The position numbers were made by a program, and so were the translations under genes. DNA of 64,000 bases, taken from contig NZ_JYJA01000036.1 of NCBI RefSeq assembly GCF_000956465.1, forward strand, positions 124,001 through 188,000. Direction: 5' to 3'. Shown one piece after another: positions 42,154 through 51,520 of this stretch (positions within the stretch are counted from its first letter, which is position 1; the number at the start of each line of letters is the position of its first letter). The notes under the pieces are model-generated. The model made no database searches and had not been told where the DNA came from. It was given only the letters and a program-made list of their open reading frames with translations. This DNA is from Microbacterium trichothecenolyticum (GTDB taxonomy: Bacteria > Actinomycetota > Actinomycetes > Actinomycetales > Microbacteriaceae).

Positions 42154-42210
42154 TCCTGTGCACCGCGTGCCCTCTGCCGCCGGGGCGACCCGAACGCTAG
42201 CGTGACCAGC

Positions 42211-43671
42211 ATGAACTCGACCGGATCGATCCCCGCAGACGCGTTCTCACTCCGCAGTCCCTACGGGCGGCGGGCGATCGGCCTGTCGGTCGCGGCCGCC
42301 GTCGGCGGATTCCTCTTCGGCTTCGACTCGTCGGTGATCAACGGCGCCGTCGACTCCATCTCGAAGGATTTCGGGCTCAACGACGTCATCACGGGGTTCG
42401 TCGTCGCGATCGCGCTGCTCGGCTGCGCGGTCGGTGCGATCATCGCCGGCAACCTGTCGGACCGGTGGGGGCGACTCCGGGTGATGTTCATCGGCGCGAT
42501 CATGTTCTTCGCGAGCTCGATCGGCGCCGGCCTGGCGTTCTCCGCATGGGACCTCGCGTTCTGGCGCGTGATCGGCGGTCTGGGCATCGGCATCGCGTCC
42601 GTCGTCGCCCCCGCGTACATCGCCGAGATCGCGCCGCGTCAGGTCCGCGGTGGTCTGGCGTCGCTGCAGCAGCTGGCGATCACGATCGGCATCTTCGCGG
42701 CGCTCCTCTCGGACGCGCTGCTGGCGAATGCGGCGGGCGGCGCAGACAGCGTGCTGTGGTTCGGGCTCGAGGCGTGGCGGTGGATGTTCCTGGTCGGTGT
42801 GATCCCCTCTGCGGTCTACGGCATCCTGTCGTTCACCGTTCCCGAGTCGCCCCGTTACCTCATCTCCAAGGGCCGCACCGACGAAGCCCGCGAGATCTTC
42901 TCGCGGCTCATCCCGCCGGCCGATCTCGACCAGTCGATCCGGGAGCTCCAGAAGGCGATCGAGACCGACCGCAAGAACGCCGGCGTCTCGATCCGCGGCC
43001 CGGTGCTCGGGCTTCAGCGGATCGTCTGGGTCGGCATCATCCTCTCGGTGTTCCAGCAGTTCGTGGGCATCAACGTGATCTTCTACTACTCGACGAGCCT
43101 GTGGCAGTCCGTGGGCTTCGACGAGAGCGATTCGTTCACGATCAGCGTCGTCACGTCGATCACGAACGTGCTCGTCACACTCATCGCCATCTTCCTCGTC
43201 GACCGCGTGGGCAGGCGCCCGATCCTGCTCACGGGCTCCGTGATGATGACAGTCTCGCTGGGCCTCATGGCGCTGTCGTTCGTGTTCTCGACGACCGACG
43301 CCGAGGGCGCCGTCACGCTCCCCGCGCCGTGGGGGCCGATCGCCCTCGTCGCCGCGAACGTCTTCGTCGTCGGCTTCGGCGCCTCGTGGGGACCGCTGGT
43401 GTGGGTGCTGCTCGGCGAGATCTTCCCGAGTCGCATCCGCGGCAAGGCGCTGGGCGTCGCGGCCGGCGCCCAGTGGATCGCGAACTTCCTCATCACCATC
43501 TCGTTCCCCGCGATGTCGTCGTGGTCGCTGCCGCTCACGTACGGCATGTACGCACTGTTCGCAGCGCTGTCCTTCGTGTACGTGGCGTGGCGCGTGCCCG
43601 AGACCAAGGGCATGGACATCGAGCAGACCGAGACGTTGTTCACGCACAAGGGCGCCGCGAGCACGACCTGA
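42211..43671 (+). CDS. Sugar porter family MFS transporter
   Basis: 486-residue 12-helix major facilitator of the sugar porter (GLUT/XylE) family. Seen are the TM1 motif [16 protein letters not shown], the loop motif [34 protein letters not shown], the central [20 protein letters not shown] in TM7, VDRVGRRPI, and the C-terminal PETKG. These are diagnostic for proton-coupled hexose, pentose or polyol uptake; the sugar cannot be named. The ATG at 42211 has no SD but follows TAGCGT by 7 nt (leaderless). A GTG 9 nt upstream is an alternative. No metabolic gene is linked. Confidence 0.94.
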   Translation: MNSTGSIPADAFSLRSPYGRRAIGLSVAAAVGGFLFGFDSSVINGAVDSISKDFGLNDVITGFVVAIALLGCAVGAIIAGNLSDRWGRLRVMFIGAIMFFASSIGAGLAFSAWDLAFWRVIGGLGIGIASVVAPAYIAEIAPRQVRGGLASLQQLAITIGIFAALLSDALLANAAGGADSVLWFGLEAWRWMFLVGVIPSAVYGILSFTVPESPRYLISKGRTDEAREIFSRLIPPADLDQSIRELQKAIETDRKNAGVSIRGPVLGLQRIVWVGIILSVFQQFVGINVIFYYSTSLWQSVGFDESDSFTISVVTSITNVLVTLIAIFLVDRVGRRPILLTGSVMMTVSLGLMALSFVFSTTDAEGAVTLPAPWGPIALVAANVFVVGFGASWGPLVWVLLGEIFPSRIRGKALGVAAGAQWIANFLITISFPAMSSWSLPLTYGMYALFAALSFVYVAWRVPETKGMDIEQTETLFTHKGAASTT

Positions 43672-43735
43672 CCGCGCGCGAGACGCGGGTCGGATGCCGA
43701 GCGCCGCGCGTACCTCGGGCGTCCGCGGCCCCTCA

Positions 43736-43741
43736 TAGGAT
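43736..43741 (+). promoter_or_regulatory. -10 element of the MFS exporter gene (leaderless)
   Basis: TAGGAT lies 6 nt before the ATG at 43748. No SD is present between them. Confidence 0.6.
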
Positions 43742-43747
43742 GGCGGG

Positions 43748-45052
43748 ATGCCTTCGCTCGGGGAACTGATCGCACCGCGGCGCCTCGGAACGGACTTCCG
43801 GTGGCTGCTCGCGTCGTCGTGGACCAGCAACCTCGGCGACGGCATCGCGCTCGCGGCCGCGCCGCTGCTGATCGCGTCGCTCACGTCGTCGCCGGTCCTC
43901 GTGGCGGCCGGCGCCATGATGCAGTTCCTGCCGTGGCTCCTCTTCGGCCTCCTCGCGGGCGCCGTCGCCGACCACCACGACCGGCGCCGGCTCGTGATGC
44001 TGGCGAACGGGCTGCGCGCGGTGATCGTGGCTGTGCTCGTGGCGTTCCTCGTCAGCGGACAGGCCACCGTGTGGCTGGTGCTGGCCGTGGCGTTCCTCTA
44101 CGGCACCGCCGAGGTCTTCGCCGATTCCGCCGGCAGCACGCTGCTGCCGATGCTCGTGAAGCCGGCCGACCTCGGCATCGGGAATGCCCGCATGCAGGCC
44201 GGCTACCTCGTCGCGAACCAGCTCGCCGGGCCTCCGCTCGGGGCCTTCCTCTTCGCCGTGGGCTCGTTCTGGCCGTTCGTGCTGCAGGTGCTGTGCGTGG
44301 CGCTCGCGGTGCTGCTCATCGCCCGGATCGCGCGCACGCCGGTGCCCGAACACCCGGACTCGGAGCGCGGGACCAAGGCGCACGCCATCCGCGAGGGACT
44401 GCAGTGGCTGCGCCACAACGCACCGGTGCGCACGCTCGTCATCATCATCCTGGTGTTCAACGTCACCTGGGCCGCCCCCTGGGGTGTGCTCGTGCTCTAC
44501 GCCACGGAGCACCTGGGAATGGGACCGGTCGGGTACGGCGCCCTCACGACTGCGGCCGCCCTCGGCGGCATCATCGCGATCTTCAGCTTCGGCTGGCTCG
44601 AGAAGCACGTGTCGTTCGCGACGCTCATGCGGATCTGCCTGTCGCTCGAGGTGCTCATGCACCTCTCGTTCGCCCTCACCACCTCGCCCGCTGTGGCCTT
44701 CGCCATCATGTTCGGCTTCGGCCTGTATGCGTTCGTGTGGGGCACCATCTCGACGACCGTCCGCCAGCGCCTCGTGCCGATGCAGCTGCAGGGCCGCATC
44801 GCCTCGGTGAACATGGTCGGCGTCTTCGGCGGCCTCGTGATCGGGCAGTTCATCGGTGGCATCCTGGCCCAGGTGTGGGGACTCACCGCGCCGTGGTGGT
44901 TCGCCTTCGGCGGCTCGCTCATCACGCTGCTGCTCGTATGGCGCTCGATCTCGCACATCGCGGCCGCGAAGCCGGTGCTCGATGCGGATGACGCAGAGGA
45001 GGTCGCCGGCGAGGACGAACCCGGCGCCGGCGGGATGCCGCTGATCGACTGA
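43748..45052 (+). CDS. MFS transporter (EntS/MFS_3 type exporter)
   Basis: 434-residue transporter with 12 predicted helices. The N-terminal block FRWLLASSWTSNLGDGIALAAAPLL and the loop ADHHDRRRLVMLANGLRAV match the MFS_3 group, which includes the enterobactin exporter EntS and macrolide pumps. An acidic C-terminal tail (about 410-434) follows the last helix. The substrate is unknown: siderophore or drug export are family possibilities, but the gene is 9 kb from the iron locus and has no iron box. A CTCATAGG sequence overlaps its -10 but is single, so I do not count it as a two-component site. Confidence 0.88.
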   Translation: MPSLGELIAPRRLGTDFRWLLASSWTSNLGDGIALAAAPLLIASLTSSPVLVAAGAMMQFLPWLLFGLLAGAVADHHDRRRLVMLANGLRAVIVAVLVAFLVSGQATVWLVLAVAFLYGTAEVFADSAGSTLLPMLVKPADLGIGNARMQAGYLVANQLAGPPLGAFLFAVGSFWPFVLQVLCVALAVLLIARIARTPVPEHPDSERGTKAHAIREGLQWLRHNAPVRTLVIIILVFNVTWAAPWGVLVLYATEHLGMGPVGYGALTTAAALGGIIAIFSFGWLEKHVSFATLMRICLSLEVLMHLSFALTTSPAVAFAIMFGFGLYAFVWGTISTTVRQRLVPMQLQGRIASVNMVGVFGGLVIGQFIGGILAQVWGLTAPWWFAFGGSLITLLLVWRSISHIAAAKPVLDADDAEEVAGEDEPGAGGMPLID

Positions 45053-45064
45053 GCAGCGCCCGCC

Positions 45065-45586
45065 CTAGCCGCGCGGAGCGGTCACGAGCTCAGCCAGACG
45101 GTCTCCGAAGTGGGCGAGTCGGCGAGTCCACGGCCCCGCCATCTCGCCGGCCGTGCCACGGCGCATCGCCTCCGCGAGCGGGGCCCAGAAGCTCTCGCAC
45201 ACCTCGTCCGGGTCGAGCGCCAGGACCGGGTCGCCGGCCACGTGCGCGACGTAGAAATCGAACAACGCGGTCCGCTCGGTGAGGCGGCCGACGAGCCGCA
45301 GGTCCGCGGCCCGGACCTGCACGCCGGTCTCCTCGTGCAGTTCGCGCACGGCAGCCTGCTCGCTGGTCTCCCCCGTCAGCGCGCTCCCTGCCGGGAACTC
45401 CCACGTGAGGCCCCAGTCCTTGCCCTGGGCACGCCGGGTGAGCAGCACGAGCCCGTCGCCGCGCACCACGCACACCGACGCCACGATGTGGAACAGCCCT
45501 TCGGGGAACGCGGGATCGCCGCGGCGGTGGGTCCGGCCGATCGGTGCGCCGGCCGCATCCGTCAGGTCCCACAGCTCGTCGTCCAC
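45065..45586 (-). CDS. Nudix hydrolase
   Basis: 173-residue Nudix hydrolase. The box G-x5-E-x7-REUxEExGU is complete (GSALTGETSEQAAVREL-HEETGV). The N-terminal DDELWDLTDAAGAPIGRTHRRGD resembles the isopentenyl-diphosphate isomerase/Nudix-like hydrolases that act on nucleoside or isoprenoid diphosphates. The GTG at 45586 has GGGGGA 4 nt upstream. It follows tatD by 18 bp on the same strand and likely shares its transcript. The substrate is unassigned. Confidence 0.9.
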   Translation of the reverse strand: MDDELWDLTDAAGAPIGRTHRRGDPAFPEGLFHIVASVCVVRGDGLVLLTRRAQGKDWGLTWEFPAGSALTGETSEQAAVRELHEETGVQVRAADLRLVGRLTERTALFDFYVAHVAGDPVLALDPDEVCESFWAPLAEAMRRGTAGEMAGPWTRRLAHFGDRLAELVTAPRG

Positions 45587-45604
45587 GATGTCCCCCGGTT
45601 CCGG

Positions 45605-46516
45605 TCAGTCCTCGAACGCTCCGTAGACCTCGAGCGTGTTCGCCGCGATCTGCGCGCACAGCTCGTCGAGGTCGACGCCGAGCTCGGCGGCCATGAAGCG
45701 CACCGTCACCGGGATCAGGTACGGCGCGTTCGGGCGGCCGCGATGCGGGGTCGGCGTGAGGAACGGGGCATCCGTCTCGACCAGGATCCGCTCGCGCGGG
45801 ATCACCGCGAGCGCGTCGCGGAGGTTCTGCGCATTGTTGAAGGTGACGTTGCCGGCGAACGAGAGCCAGTAGCCGCGTTCGCCCGCGATGCGCGCCATGT
45901 CGGCGTCGCCCGAGAAGCAGTGGAAGACCGTGCGCTCGGGGGCGCCGACGCGCTCGAGCGTGGACAGCACGGCGTCATGCGCGTCGCGATCGTGGATCTG
46001 CATCGCGATCCGGTGCTTCTTCGCGAGCGCGATGTGCGCCTCGAAGCTCTCGAACTGCGCGGGCCGGCCGTCCTCGTCGGTGCGGAAGAAGTCGAGCCCG
46101 GTCTCGCCGATCGCCCGCACGCGCGGCTTCGCGGCGAGCTCGTCGATCACCGCGATCGCCTCGCTCAGACGCCCGGCGGCGTGGTACGCGGGTGCTTCGT
46201 TCGGGTGGATGGCGACCGCCGCGAGCACGCGGGGGTGGGATGCCGCCGCCCACGCCGACCAGCGGCTCGAGTCGATGTCGCCCCCCGCCTGCACCACGCC
46301 GACCACGCCGACCTCGCCCGCCCGCTCGAGCTGCTCGTCGAGCGACAGGCCGACGCCGTCCTCGATCTCGAGATGCGCGTGGTTGTCGTACACCGGAATC
46401 GCGAGGGGCTCGGGCGACGCCGGGTACGTGACGTCACGCGATCCCTTCTCGCGGGTGCGCACGTACTGCGACGGGTCTGACCCCGCGTCGGGATACGGGA
46501 CCGGCGGTGTCGCCAT
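45605..46516 (-). CDS. TatD family metal-dependent deoxyribonuclease
   Basis: 303-residue TatD-type hydrolase. The metal ligands are visible: HAH in VYDNHAHLEI, Glu in IGETGLDFFR, His in MQIHDRDAHD, HCFSGD, and Asp in LVETDAPFLTP. TatD enzymes are 3'-5' exonucleases linked to DNA repair and apoptosis-like DNA breakdown. The N-terminal 40 residues before the first motif are an extension. The ATG at 46516 shares one base with the metG stop (TGATG), so metG-tatD-nudix form one unit; metG-tatD pairing is common, often followed by rsmA-ispE as in part here. Confidence 0.92.
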   Translation of the reverse strand: MATPPVPYPDAGSDPSQYVRTREKGSRDVTYPASPEPLAIPVYDNHAHLEIEDGVGLSLDEQLERAGEVGVVGVVQAGGDIDSSRWSAWAAASHPRVLAAVAIHPNEAPAYHAAGRLSEAIAVIDELAAKPRVRAIGETGLDFFRTDEDGRPAQFESFEAHIALAKKHRIAMQIHDRDAHDAVLSTLERVGAPERTVFHCFSGDADMARIAGERGYWLSFAGNVTFNNAQNLRDALAVIPRERILVETDAPFLTPTPHRGRPNAPYLIPVTVRFMAAELGVDLDELCAQIAANTLEVYGAFED

Positions 46517-48096
46517 CAGACCGACTGCTCGACGCGCGGGAACAGCGGTGCGAGGCCGTTCACGCTGGAGCCCGGCTTCAGAACGCCCCACGCGCCCGCA
46601 TCCCGGATGGGCTGGTCCTGCAGACGCCCGATGGACTCGGCCGCGCCGAGCGCGATCCAGAGCTTCTCCGTCGAGACGGGCATGACCGGCGACAGCAGGA
46701 CGGCGAGGGCGCGCAGGCCCTCGGCCGCGGTGTAGAGCACCGTGCCGAGGCGCTCGCGCTCGGCGTCGTCCTTGGCGAGCGCCCACGGCTCGTTCTCGGT
46801 GATGTACAGGTTGAGCGCGTCGACGATCGTCCAGATCGCGTGGATCGCCTCATCGATGCGGAACCGCTCGATCGCGGCGTCGGCGTGGGCGGCAGCATCC
46901 GCCACCGTCTTCTGGATGTGCAGGTCGGCGTCGGTGTAGGCGCCCGCCGGCGGCACGACACCCTCGAAGTACCGCTCGATCATCGCGGTCGTGCGCGACG
47001 CGAGGTTGCCGAAGCCGTTGGCGAGCTCGGCCTGGTAGCGGGCGGAGAGGTCCTCCCACGAGAACGAGCCGTCCTGGCCGAACGCGATCGCCGACAGGAA
47101 GTAGAAGCGGTAGGCGTCCGAGCCGAAGACGTCGGTGATCTCGGTCGGCGCGATGCCGGTGAGCTTCGACTTCGACATCTTCTCGCCGCCGACGAGCAGC
47201 CAGCCGTGGGCGAAGACGCCGCGCGGCACCTCGAGGCCCGCAGCCATCAGCATCGCCGGCCAGATGACGGCGTGGAAGCGCAGGATGTCCTTGCCGACGA
47301 TGTGGTACGCCGGCCAGCGGCGGGCGAACTCCTCGGGGTCCTCGCCGTAGCCGATCGCCGTGGCGTAGTTGAGCAGCGCGTCGACCCACACGTAGATGAC
47401 GTGCGACTCGTCCCACGGGAGCGGGATGCCCCAGTCGAAGGCCGAGCGCGAGATCGACAGGTCCTTGAGCCCGTTCTTCACGAACGACACGACCTCGTTG
47501 CGCGCTGATTCGGGGCGCACGAAGTCCGGGACAGTCGAGTAGAGCTCGAGCAGCTTGTCCTGGAACTCGCTGAGCTTGAAGAAGTAGTTCTTCTCCTGCA
47601 GCAGCTCGAGGGGCTTGGAGTGTATGGCGCAGACCTTGAGGCCCTCGAACGCGCCGGTGCCGTCGACGATCTCGGACTCGGGCTTGAACTCCTCGCAGCC
47701 CACGCAGTACAGCGCCTCGTACTCGCCGGCGTAGATGTAGCCGCGGTCGTAGATCGCCTGCACGAACTGCTGCACGCGCTCCTCGTGACGCTGCTGCGTC
47801 GTGCGGATGAAGTCGTCGTTGGCGACGTCCAGCGTCTTCAGCAGGGGGAACCACGCCTCGGTGACGAGCTTGTCGACCCACTCCTGGGGCGTCACGTTGT
47901 TCGCCGACGCGGCGCGCATCATCTTCTGGCCGTGCTCGTCGGTGCCCGTCAGCATCCAGGTGTCGTCGCCCGCCTGGCGGTGCCAGCGCGCGAGGGTGTC
48001 GACCGCCACGGTGGTGTAGCCGTGGCCGATGTGGGGCACGTCGCTCGGATAGTAGATCGGCGTCGTGATGTAGAAGGACGAGGGGCCGGAAGTCAC
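46516..48096 (-). CDS. metG: Methionyl-tRNA synthetase
   Basis: Charges tRNA-Met. The 526-residue product has the HIGH motif as HIGHGYTTVAVDTLARW, TGTDEHGQKM, a single CxxC knuckle (YCVGCEEF), WVDALLNY, and KMSKS in EKMSKSKLTG. It ends with the anticodon-binding helical domain and lacks the C-terminal tRNA-binding extension found in E. coli MetG. The start is a GTG at 48096, 6 nt after TAGACT on the minus strand (leaderless). Confidence 0.97.
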   Translation of the reverse strand: MTSGPSSFYITTPIYYPSDVPHIGHGYTTVAVDTLARWHRQAGDDTWMLTGTDEHGQKMMRAASANNVTPQEWVDKLVTEAWFPLLKTLDVANDDFIRTTQQRHEERVQQFVQAIYDRGYIYAGEYEALYCVGCEEFKPESEIVDGTGAFEGLKVCAIHSKPLELLQEKNYFFKLSEFQDKLLELYSTVPDFVRPESARNEVVSFVKNGLKDLSISRSAFDWGIPLPWDESHVIYVWVDALLNYATAIGYGEDPEEFARRWPAYHIVGKDILRFHAVIWPAMLMAAGLEVPRGVFAHGWLLVGGEKMSKSKLTGIAPTEITDVFGSDAYRFYFLSAIAFGQDGSFSWEDLSARYQAELANGFGNLASRTTAMIERYFEGVVPPAGAYTDADLHIQKTVADAAAHADAAIERFRIDEAIHAIWTIVDALNLYITENEPWALAKDDAERERLGTVLYTAAEGLRALAVLLSPVMPVSTEKLWIALGAAESIGRLQDQPIRDAGAWGVLKPGSSVNGLAPLFPRVEQSV

Positions 48097-48102
48097 CCGA
48101 CG

Positions 48103-48108
48103 AGTCTA
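48103..48108 (-). promoter_or_regulatory. -10 element of metG (leaderless)
   Basis: TAGACT (minus) followed by 6 nt and the GTG at 48096. It heads the metG-tatD-nudix unit. Confidence 0.6.
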
Positions 48109-48242
48109 GTCAGCGCGGATGCCCCGCCCGCCGCTGTGACCGGACGCCGCCGTCCGGACCCGCCGATGCGCCCGAACGTAACACTCGGGCCCTGCGTTTC
48201 ACGGGCGCCGTGCGTCACGCGGTCGCGGCGACGCGCGTCGCC

Positions 48243-49259
48243 TCAGGCGCTGTCGCGGACGACCAGCGTCGTCGGGAGCGTGATGGGCGCGGGCCGCGCG
48301 CCGCCGATCACCTCGAGCAGCGTCGACACCATCTCGCTGCTCAGACGCTCCCAGGGCTGACGCATCGTCGTGAGGGCCGGCTCATGCGTCGCGGCGAGAC
48401 CGGAGTCGTCGAATCCCGCCACGGCGATGTCTTCCGGCACGCGCAGGCCCGCCTTGCGCAGCGTGGCGATGGCGCCGGCGGCCATCATGTCGCTGGCGGC
48501 GAAGACGGCGTCGATGTCACGGGTGCGCTCCAGCAGTCGCGCCATCGCGAGCGCGCCCGACTCCTGGCCGTAGTCGCCCTCCTCGACGAGGGCGGGGTCG
48601 AAGTCGTCCCCCATCTCCTTCTCGAATCCGACGAGGCGGAATTTGCCACCCGGCGTGTCGTGGGGTCCGGCGATCATCGCGATGCGCCGGTGCCCCCGTC
48701 CGCGGAGGTACCGCGTCATCTCGCGGGCCGAGGCGATCTCATCGACCGAGACGGTCGGCACCTGGGCTTCATGGCCGAGCGGGATGCCGCAGCACACGGT
48801 GGGCACGCCCGCCTCGAGCAGCTCGTCGACCAGCGGATCGGACTCGTGCGACGAGATGAGCAGCACGCCGTCGACGTGACCCGCGCTCACGAAGTGGGCG
48901 ACGTTGGCGCGCTCCGCCGGCGTGCCGGCGACCAGCAGCACGAGCGTCATGGACCGCTGCGCCAGAGCCTCGGCCGCGCCGCGCAGCAGGAGCGCGAACG
49001 TCGGGTCCTGGAAGAGCAGGTGCTGCGGCTCGGTCAAGAGGAATGCGAGCGAGCCCGCACGCCCGGTGGCGAGACTGCGCGCCGCGTGGTTCGCGGTGTA
49101 CCCGGTGCGCCGGATCGCCTCTTCGACGGCCACGCGCGCGTCGGGCGACACCCAGTGCCCGCCGTTGATCACCCGTGACACGGTGCCGCGCGAGACACCC
49201 GCGGCCGCCGCGACATCGCGGATCGTCGGTTTGCGTCGCACGGACGTCGTCTCCTCCAC
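48243..49259 (-). CDS. LacI-family repressor of the galactan locus
   Basis: 338-residue LacI/GalR regulator. The N-terminal helix-turn-helix (about 11-32) is TIRDVAAAAGVSRGTVSRV, followed by hinge helix NHAARSLATGR. The periplasmic-binding-like core (about 65-338) includes AVAGFDDSGLAATHEPALTTMRQPW. It is divergent from the galactosidase-transporter-galactanase operon, and two perfect palindromes lie between them. By position it corresponds to GanR of Bacillus, and the inducer is probably a galactooligosaccharide (inference). The GTG at 49259 follows TAGAGT by 8 nt. Confidence 0.92.
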   Translation of the reverse strand: MEETTSVRRKPTIRDVAAAAGVSRGTVSRVINGGHWVSPDARVAVEEAIRRTGYTANHAARSLATGRAGSLAFLLTEPQHLLFQDPTFALLLRGAAEALAQRSMTLVLLVAGTPAERANVAHFVSAGHVDGVLLISSHESDPLVDELLEAGVPTVCCGIPLGHEAQVPTVSVDEIASAREMTRYLRGRGHRRIAMIAGPHDTPGGKFRLVGFEKEMGDDFDPALVEEGDYGQESGALAMARLLERTRDIDAVFAASDMMAAGAIATLRKAGLRVPEDIAVAGFDDSGLAATHEPALTTMRQPWERLSSEMVSTLLEVIGGARPAPITLPTTLVVRDSA

Positions 49260-49312
49260 GACGAGCGACTCTACCCCCGTGACGGGGCGAATCGCGCGCA
49301 GACACGATGCCG

Positions 49313-49330
49313 ACTGTGACCGGTCACAGT
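49313..49330. promoter_or_regulatory. LacI-type operator 1 of the galactan operon
   Basis: ACTGTGACCGGTCACAGT, a perfect 18-bp palindrome with the central CG typical of LacI-family operators. A second copy is centred 69 bp downstream. Confidence 0.85.
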
Positions 49331-49382
49331 TACGTAACGGTTCCCGGACCGAGCCTGCGTCGAGGCATCCGTCCGGGTAAGA

Positions 49383-49398
49383 CTGTGACCGGTCACAG
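49383..49398. promoter_or_regulatory. LacI-type operator 2 of the galactan operon
   Basis: CTGTGACCGGTCACAG, identical to the core of operator 1, 58 bp before the galactosidase start. A possible -10 (TAAGACT) overlaps its upstream edge, so two bound dimers could loop out or occlude the promoter. Confidence 0.85.
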
Positions 49399-49456
49399 CC
49401 TTCACGTGGCCCGAAGCGAACTGCAGCACGAACTGCACCGACCCGATGGAGCGTCC

Positions 49457-51478
49457 ATGACCTCGCCCGACCGCTGGCCCGAGATCCGGGGCATCGCCTA
49501 CGGAGGCGACTACACCCCCGAGCAGTGGCCGCGAGAGGTGTGGCACGAGGACGTCGCCCTCATGCGCGAGGCCGGCGTCAACCTGGTCAGCGTCGGGATC
49601 TTCGCCTGGGCCCTCATCGAGACGAGCGAAGGGGTCTTCGACTTCACGTGGCTCGACGAGCTGCTCGACCTGCTGCACGAGAACGGGATCTCGGTCGACC
49701 TCGGCACGCCCACGGCATCCCCGCCGGCGTGGTTCTTCGCGAACCACCCCGACGCCCGGGTGGTCTCGCGCGACGGCGTCACGATGGGGTTCGGCGCACG
49801 CGGCATGGCATCGCACGCATCACCCGCCTACCGTGAGGCGATCGTGCGGATCGCGTCGGCGCTCGCCGAGCGCTACGGCTCGCACCCCGCGGTCGTCATG
49901 TGGCACGTCCACAACGAGTACGGCGTGCCGGTCGGCGAGGACTACTCCGAGCAGTCGGTGCGTGCCTTCCGCGGTTGGCTGCGCGAGAAGTACGCCACGC
50001 TCGACGGGCTCAACGCGGCGTGGGGCACCTCGTTCTGGGGGCAGCGCTACGGCGAGTGGGACCACGTCGGCGCCCCGGCGGCGGCACCCTCCGTCGTCAA
50101 CCCCGCACAGCGCCTGGATTTCGCCCGCTTCACCGACGCGCAGCTGCGCGCCTGCTTCGTCGCCGAGCGCGACGCGATCCGCGCCCACGCGACGCAGCCC
50201 ATCACCACGAACTTCATGGCGAACCAGAGCTGGACCACCGACCTCTGGGCATGGGCCCGCGAAGTCGACATCGTCTCGGACGACCACTACCTGTGGGCGG
50301 CCGACCCCGAGGGCGAGATCGGCCTCGCGATCGCGGCCGATCTCTCCCGCTCGGTCGGCGGCGGCACGCCGTGGATCCTCATGGAGCACTCCACGTCGGC
50401 GGTCAACTGGCAGCCGCGCAACGTCGCCAAGCGGCCGGGTGAGATGGCCCGCAACTCCCTGGCGCATCTCGCACGCGGGGCCGACGCGATCCTCTTCTTC
50501 CAGTGGCGCGCGTCACGCTCGGGCGCCGAGAAGTTCCACTCGGCGATGATCCCCCACGCCGGCACCTCCTCTCGCGTCTGGCGCGAGGTCGTCGAGCTCG
50601 GCGACGCGCTGGAACGCCTCGAAGAGGTGCGCGGTTCGCGGGTCGCGGCGGACGTCGCCATCCTGTGGGACTTCGAGTCGTTCTGGGCGCAGGACCTCGA
50701 GTGGCGCCCGTCGGTCGACGTGTCGCACGCCGACCAGATCCGCGCGTTCTACGAGCGCCTGTGGCGCGACGGCATCACGGTGGACTTCGCCCTGCCCGGC
50801 CAGGACCTCTCGGCGTACAAGCTCGTGGTCGCCCCGGCGCAGTACCTGCTGAGCGTCGCGGACGCCGCGAACCTCACCCGCTACGTCGAGGCCGGCGGCA
50901 CGCTCGTGGTCTCCTTCTTCTCGGCCATCGTCGACGAGAACGACGCCGTGCACGCGGGCGGCTTCGTCGCACCGCTGCGCGACGCGCTCGGCGTCGTCGT
51001 GGAGGAGTTCCTTCCGCTCCGCGAGGGCGCCCGGCACACGGTCGAGTGGGCGGGGTCGGGGTCGACATCCACCCTCGTCGCGGATGCCTGGCAGGAGGAC
51101 CTCGTCCTGCACGGTGCCGAGGTCAAGGCGACGTACGTCGACGGTCCCGGCGCCGGCAAGGCGGCGATCACGCGTCACGCGCACGGCACCGGGCACGGCT
51201 GGTACATCAGCACGCGATTGGATGCCGCGAGCCTCGGCACCGTCATGTCCGACGTGTACGCCGACGCCGGCGTCGCCCCCTCGGGCCACCCCGAAGGCCT
51301 CGAGGTCGTCGTCCGCCGCGGCGACGACGCGGACTACGCGATCGCGATCAACCACCGCGACGACGACGCCTCCCTCGCGGCATCCGGTGTCGAGCTCCTC
51401 ACCGGCGCGGACGTCGACGGCGAACTCCTCGTGCCCGCCGGCGGCGTCGCGGTCGTCCGCACGCCGCACACCCCCTGA
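49457..51478 (+). CDS. Beta-galactosidase, GH42
   Basis: 673-residue glycoside hydrolase family 42 enzyme, cytoplasmic (no signal peptide). The N-terminal TIM barrel starts IAYGGDYTPEQWP. The acid/base Glu154 is in WHVHNEYG, and the nucleophile Glu310 in WILMEHSTSAVNW. The trimerisation domain (about 390-600) and a C-terminal beta domain follow. In galactan operons this enzyme cleaves beta-1,4-galactooligosaccharides released outside and imported. ATG at 49457 has GGAG 6 nt upstream. It is the first gene after the operators; the order matches ganA, then transporter, then galactanase. Confidence 0.96.
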   Translation: MTSPDRWPEIRGIAYGGDYTPEQWPREVWHEDVALMREAGVNLVSVGIFAWALIETSEGVFDFTWLDELLDLLHENGISVDLGTPTASPPAWFFANHPDARVVSRDGVTMGFGARGMASHASPAYREAIVRIASALAERYGSHPAVVMWHVHNEYGVPVGEDYSEQSVRAFRGWLREKYATLDGLNAAWGTSFWGQRYGEWDHVGAPAAAPSVVNPAQRLDFARFTDAQLRACFVAERDAIRAHATQPITTNFMANQSWTTDLWAWAREVDIVSDDHYLWAADPEGEIGLAIAADLSRSVGGGTPWILMEHSTSAVNWQPRNVAKRPGEMARNSLAHLARGADAILFFQWRASRSGAEKFHSAMIPHAGTSSRVWREVVELGDALERLEEVRGSRVAADVAILWDFESFWAQDLEWRPSVDVSHADQIRAFYERLWRDGITVDFALPGQDLSAYKLVVAPAQYLLSVADAANLTRYVEAGGTLVVSFFSAIVDENDAVHAGGFVAPLRDALGVVVEEFLPLREGARHTVEWAGSGSTSTLVADAWQEDLVLHGAEVKATYVDGPGAGKAAITRHAHGTGHGWYISTRLDAASLGTVMSDVYADAGVAPSGHPEGLEVVVRRGDDADYAIAINHRDDDASLAASGVELLTGADVDGELLVPAGGVAVVRTPHTP

Positions 51479-51520
51479 CCCACCCGAACCCTGCAACACC
51501 ACATCACCGAAAGGGAAACC

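Noticed and set aside
43733..43741. CTCATAGGAT before the MFS exporter as another two-component regulator site
   Set aside because: There is only one copy and it coincides with the -10; no second repeat lies 11 bp away.
42247..44067. 606-residue minus-strand open frame across the two MFS genes
   Set aside because: It spans two real genes and their intergenic gap and has shadow-frame composition.
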